Origin: a virus
Reading direction: 5' to 3' (one strand)
DNA: 46,063 nucleotides
Virus record (IMG/VR): IMGVR_UViG_3300031507_000009
Span: 1-46,063 of that record
A program made the position numbers and the translations under genes. Numbering within the stretch: the first letter of the stretch is position 1; each line of letters opens with the position of its first letter. Positions 45,601 to 46,063 of the stretch are shown here, piece by piece. The notes below the pieces were generated by a model. It was given only the letters and a program-made list of their open reading frames with translations. It did no database searches and was not told the DNA's origin.

Positions 45601-46063
45601 ACCGAGGTCTTGAACAGGCTGGTCAGGAACTCGGAGCCGTCGATGATCCAGTCCGGGTTGCCCAGGCGCGATTCGCGCAGGGCGCTCAGGGCGGAGCTGT
45701 GGCGGGCCAGAACCTTGTCCAGCTCATCCAGCGGCTGGAAGACGTGGCTGTTGGCCAGGCGCGTGACCGAGTGGGGATGCAGGACGACGCGGCCTCCGGA
45801 CGCCTCGAACTCGTCCACTCGGATGTCGTTGGTGCTACCCGGCTTCTTCGCGGCCGAGAACGCCTTCGCGTTCTCCTGCTCGCCGATGCGCTTGGCCTGC
45901 TGAGCCTTGTAGATCTCCTGCCCGGCCTCGGGGGTGAGGCCGTGCTTCTCGGCGATCTTCGCCGCTGCCGTCTGCTCGATCTCGTCGAGGTACGCCATGC
46001 GCTCGCCCTCGGTGGTCGTCTTCAGATAGCCGTTGATCATGTTCATGCGGGCGTCGGGCGCGA
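42630..46063 (-). CDS. Giant virion protein, C-terminal two thirds (partial at window edge)
   Basis: This is the 3' part of the 1,648-aa gene whose start is at 1640 near the left edge. It has long helical stretches, a segment LRFISPFFGATAEAFQRWGR near a hydrophobic patch, and many charged repeats. I recall similar regions in large polyvalent phage proteins. No protease, transglycosylase or polymerase motif was found by eye. It probably enters the cell with the DNA or fills the capsid core. Its stop overlaps the ATG of the next gene. Confidence 0.8.
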   Translation of the reverse strand, partial: APDARMNMINGYLKTTTEGERMAYLDEIEQTAAAKIAEKHGLTPEAGQEIYKAQQAKRIGEQENAKAFSAAKKPGSTNDIRVDEFEASGGRVVLHPHSVTRLANSHVFQPLDELDKVLARHSSALSALRESRLGNPDWIIDGSEFLTSLFKTSVLARLGYIPRVLGDDITGQWAAAGSAAMAARIGWGVRNGATNAARALAHPWQAAKEQAQRAGVEYADDEIKRLTAQMKPLKAYTEGMARSNARDVVTAQNRVDAAKLRLRSLPRDATPARVAAHQKHFDNRVLQLQQARSRLAAGPSKGKLLAQQRMQKQMDYLTTYRGLAQRKADDLAKWRTVERQGDRPILVDGKMLPAAFSGKQGEFYHAQISADESVGNIFASNKQLLHGNLVRSFDHGGRVIRASEDADLHAQSWAHAINAQIMQDPLEAMAVKGADVATMRNWLAKTAEGREYRRRIGLKLATPDALAQSAKHEVDEYLPLPEIRQAALEGSLTPQFLKDAVPRVVDRPEVHTGMVGTQSQGGFKQGLDRVQQKWFNVAATIPANRMSRHPLFNQLYEGHAKIIARQLNKQGGWTVSDVDQMTTAARRLALRDMRKLVFDIAHRSDAAAALRFISPFFGATAEAFQRWGRIVADKPQTVGYAANFFNAPIAGGHMQDADGNSIMRGGYRMVKGTDGKWKKERVPKSDRWIVGRMPGWVKDSPLGIALGVEHSSGNFALSQNSMNLVTQGDPWFNPGVGPIVQIPVNELVKDKPAAAEVARKLGVLPFGPQSEGGLPTRAGSFIISAPIKNFLTAFDTSDERYQAVKMQIMQRSIYEHDNLHKPMPSPEKISEMTREYWLFSAASAFSQPMATKRKDAYQFYRDQYNELRRQDPQKADQNFLDRFGESYFVFAQSQSQNVTGIQATKKAYELSQKYAPLIAEHPELGALIVGPEGNGPFSPEVYNYQLNTPVSPGGDEMQRSKMSAEDAMKENQRRLGWAKYSAQMGKLKSQLVSAGHTSFADKGAENFNLAKRAVTMLYGDPLTPNGDPNPYYNEEWSKDFYTFDVRKNDRMALALQTLADSPLADDPRRGDLRKLREYLDGRKAIVGLLAARKAAGGAGTLTAQANADLAGVWARYTDGLTEANTDFEDLYNRYLSRDLNVEG
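45937..46063. repeat. Terminal direct repeat, right copy (assembly overlap)
   Basis: This is identical to bases 1-127. Reading across the join keeps the giant virion frame open. One copy should be removed to obtain the true sequence of about 45,936 bp. Confidence 0.95.

Overview
The window is an essentially complete genome of a tailed bacteriophage of a high-GC actinobacterium, most likely a Streptomyces phage of podovirus type. The evidence is high GC content, AGGAGG-type ribosome sites, a WhiB-family regulator, an N4-gp56-like capsid protein, large internal-virion-type proteins, and no long tape-measure gene. The size and layout recall the Streptomyces podoviruses grouped as Beephvirinae; that placement is recollection, not a search result. 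Bases 1-127 and 45937-46063 are identical, so the molecule closes into a circle of about 45,936 bp. The window edges cut one 1,648-aa virion gene in two. I see no integrase, no immunity repressor and no DNA polymerase, which suggests a lytic phage that uses the host polymerase.

Layout. (1) Leftward late genes, 7.56 kb down to 0 and then around the junction from 46 to 38.3 kb: terminase with a fused N-terminal HTH, two zinc micro-proteins, an amidase endolysin, the portal, small virion genes, the 1,648-aa protein, an NlpC/P60 virion hydrolase with a tandem paralogue, another virion protein, and an initiator-like tRNA(CAU) before a strong hairpin. (2) A second leftward late block, 37.7 to 28.0 kb: scaffold, major capsid, decoration/fibre and adaptor/tail genes, zinc micro-proteins, a peptidoglycan-binding protein and a holin. 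A divergent control region with nested inverted repeats (37.74-37.84 kb) separates it from one lone rightward gene. (3) Rightward early genes, 7.68 to 27.8 kb: many tiny genes, an AAA+ ATPase, a ParB-like protein, an HTH protein, WhiB, a Cas4/RecB-like nuclease, an SPFH-like membrane protein, a DnaB/RecA-like ATPase, a resolvase-like nuclease, and a primase whose zinc and TOPRIM halves lie in two overlapping frames. Convergent transcription ends at a perfect hairpin at 27.91-27.95 kb.

The most unusual part is the roughly 1.57-kb gene-free tract at 7.94-9.51 kb. A TTGACA-type promoter leads into about 600 bp packed with some 17 different near-perfect hairpins, many with exactly three-nucleotide loops, ending in a T-run. 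More structured elements follow, including a domain closed by a 9-bp long-range helix. Downstream, seven early transcription units each start with the same three-part cassette: a strong GC hairpin, a short palindrome, and a small conserved CTCC-GANN-GGAG hairpin that holds the Shine-Dalgarno sequence. Two tRNA-like intervals (14.4 and 15.2-15.3 kb) lie in the same early arm. This RNA-structure-rich arm is the best candidate for an undescribed system.
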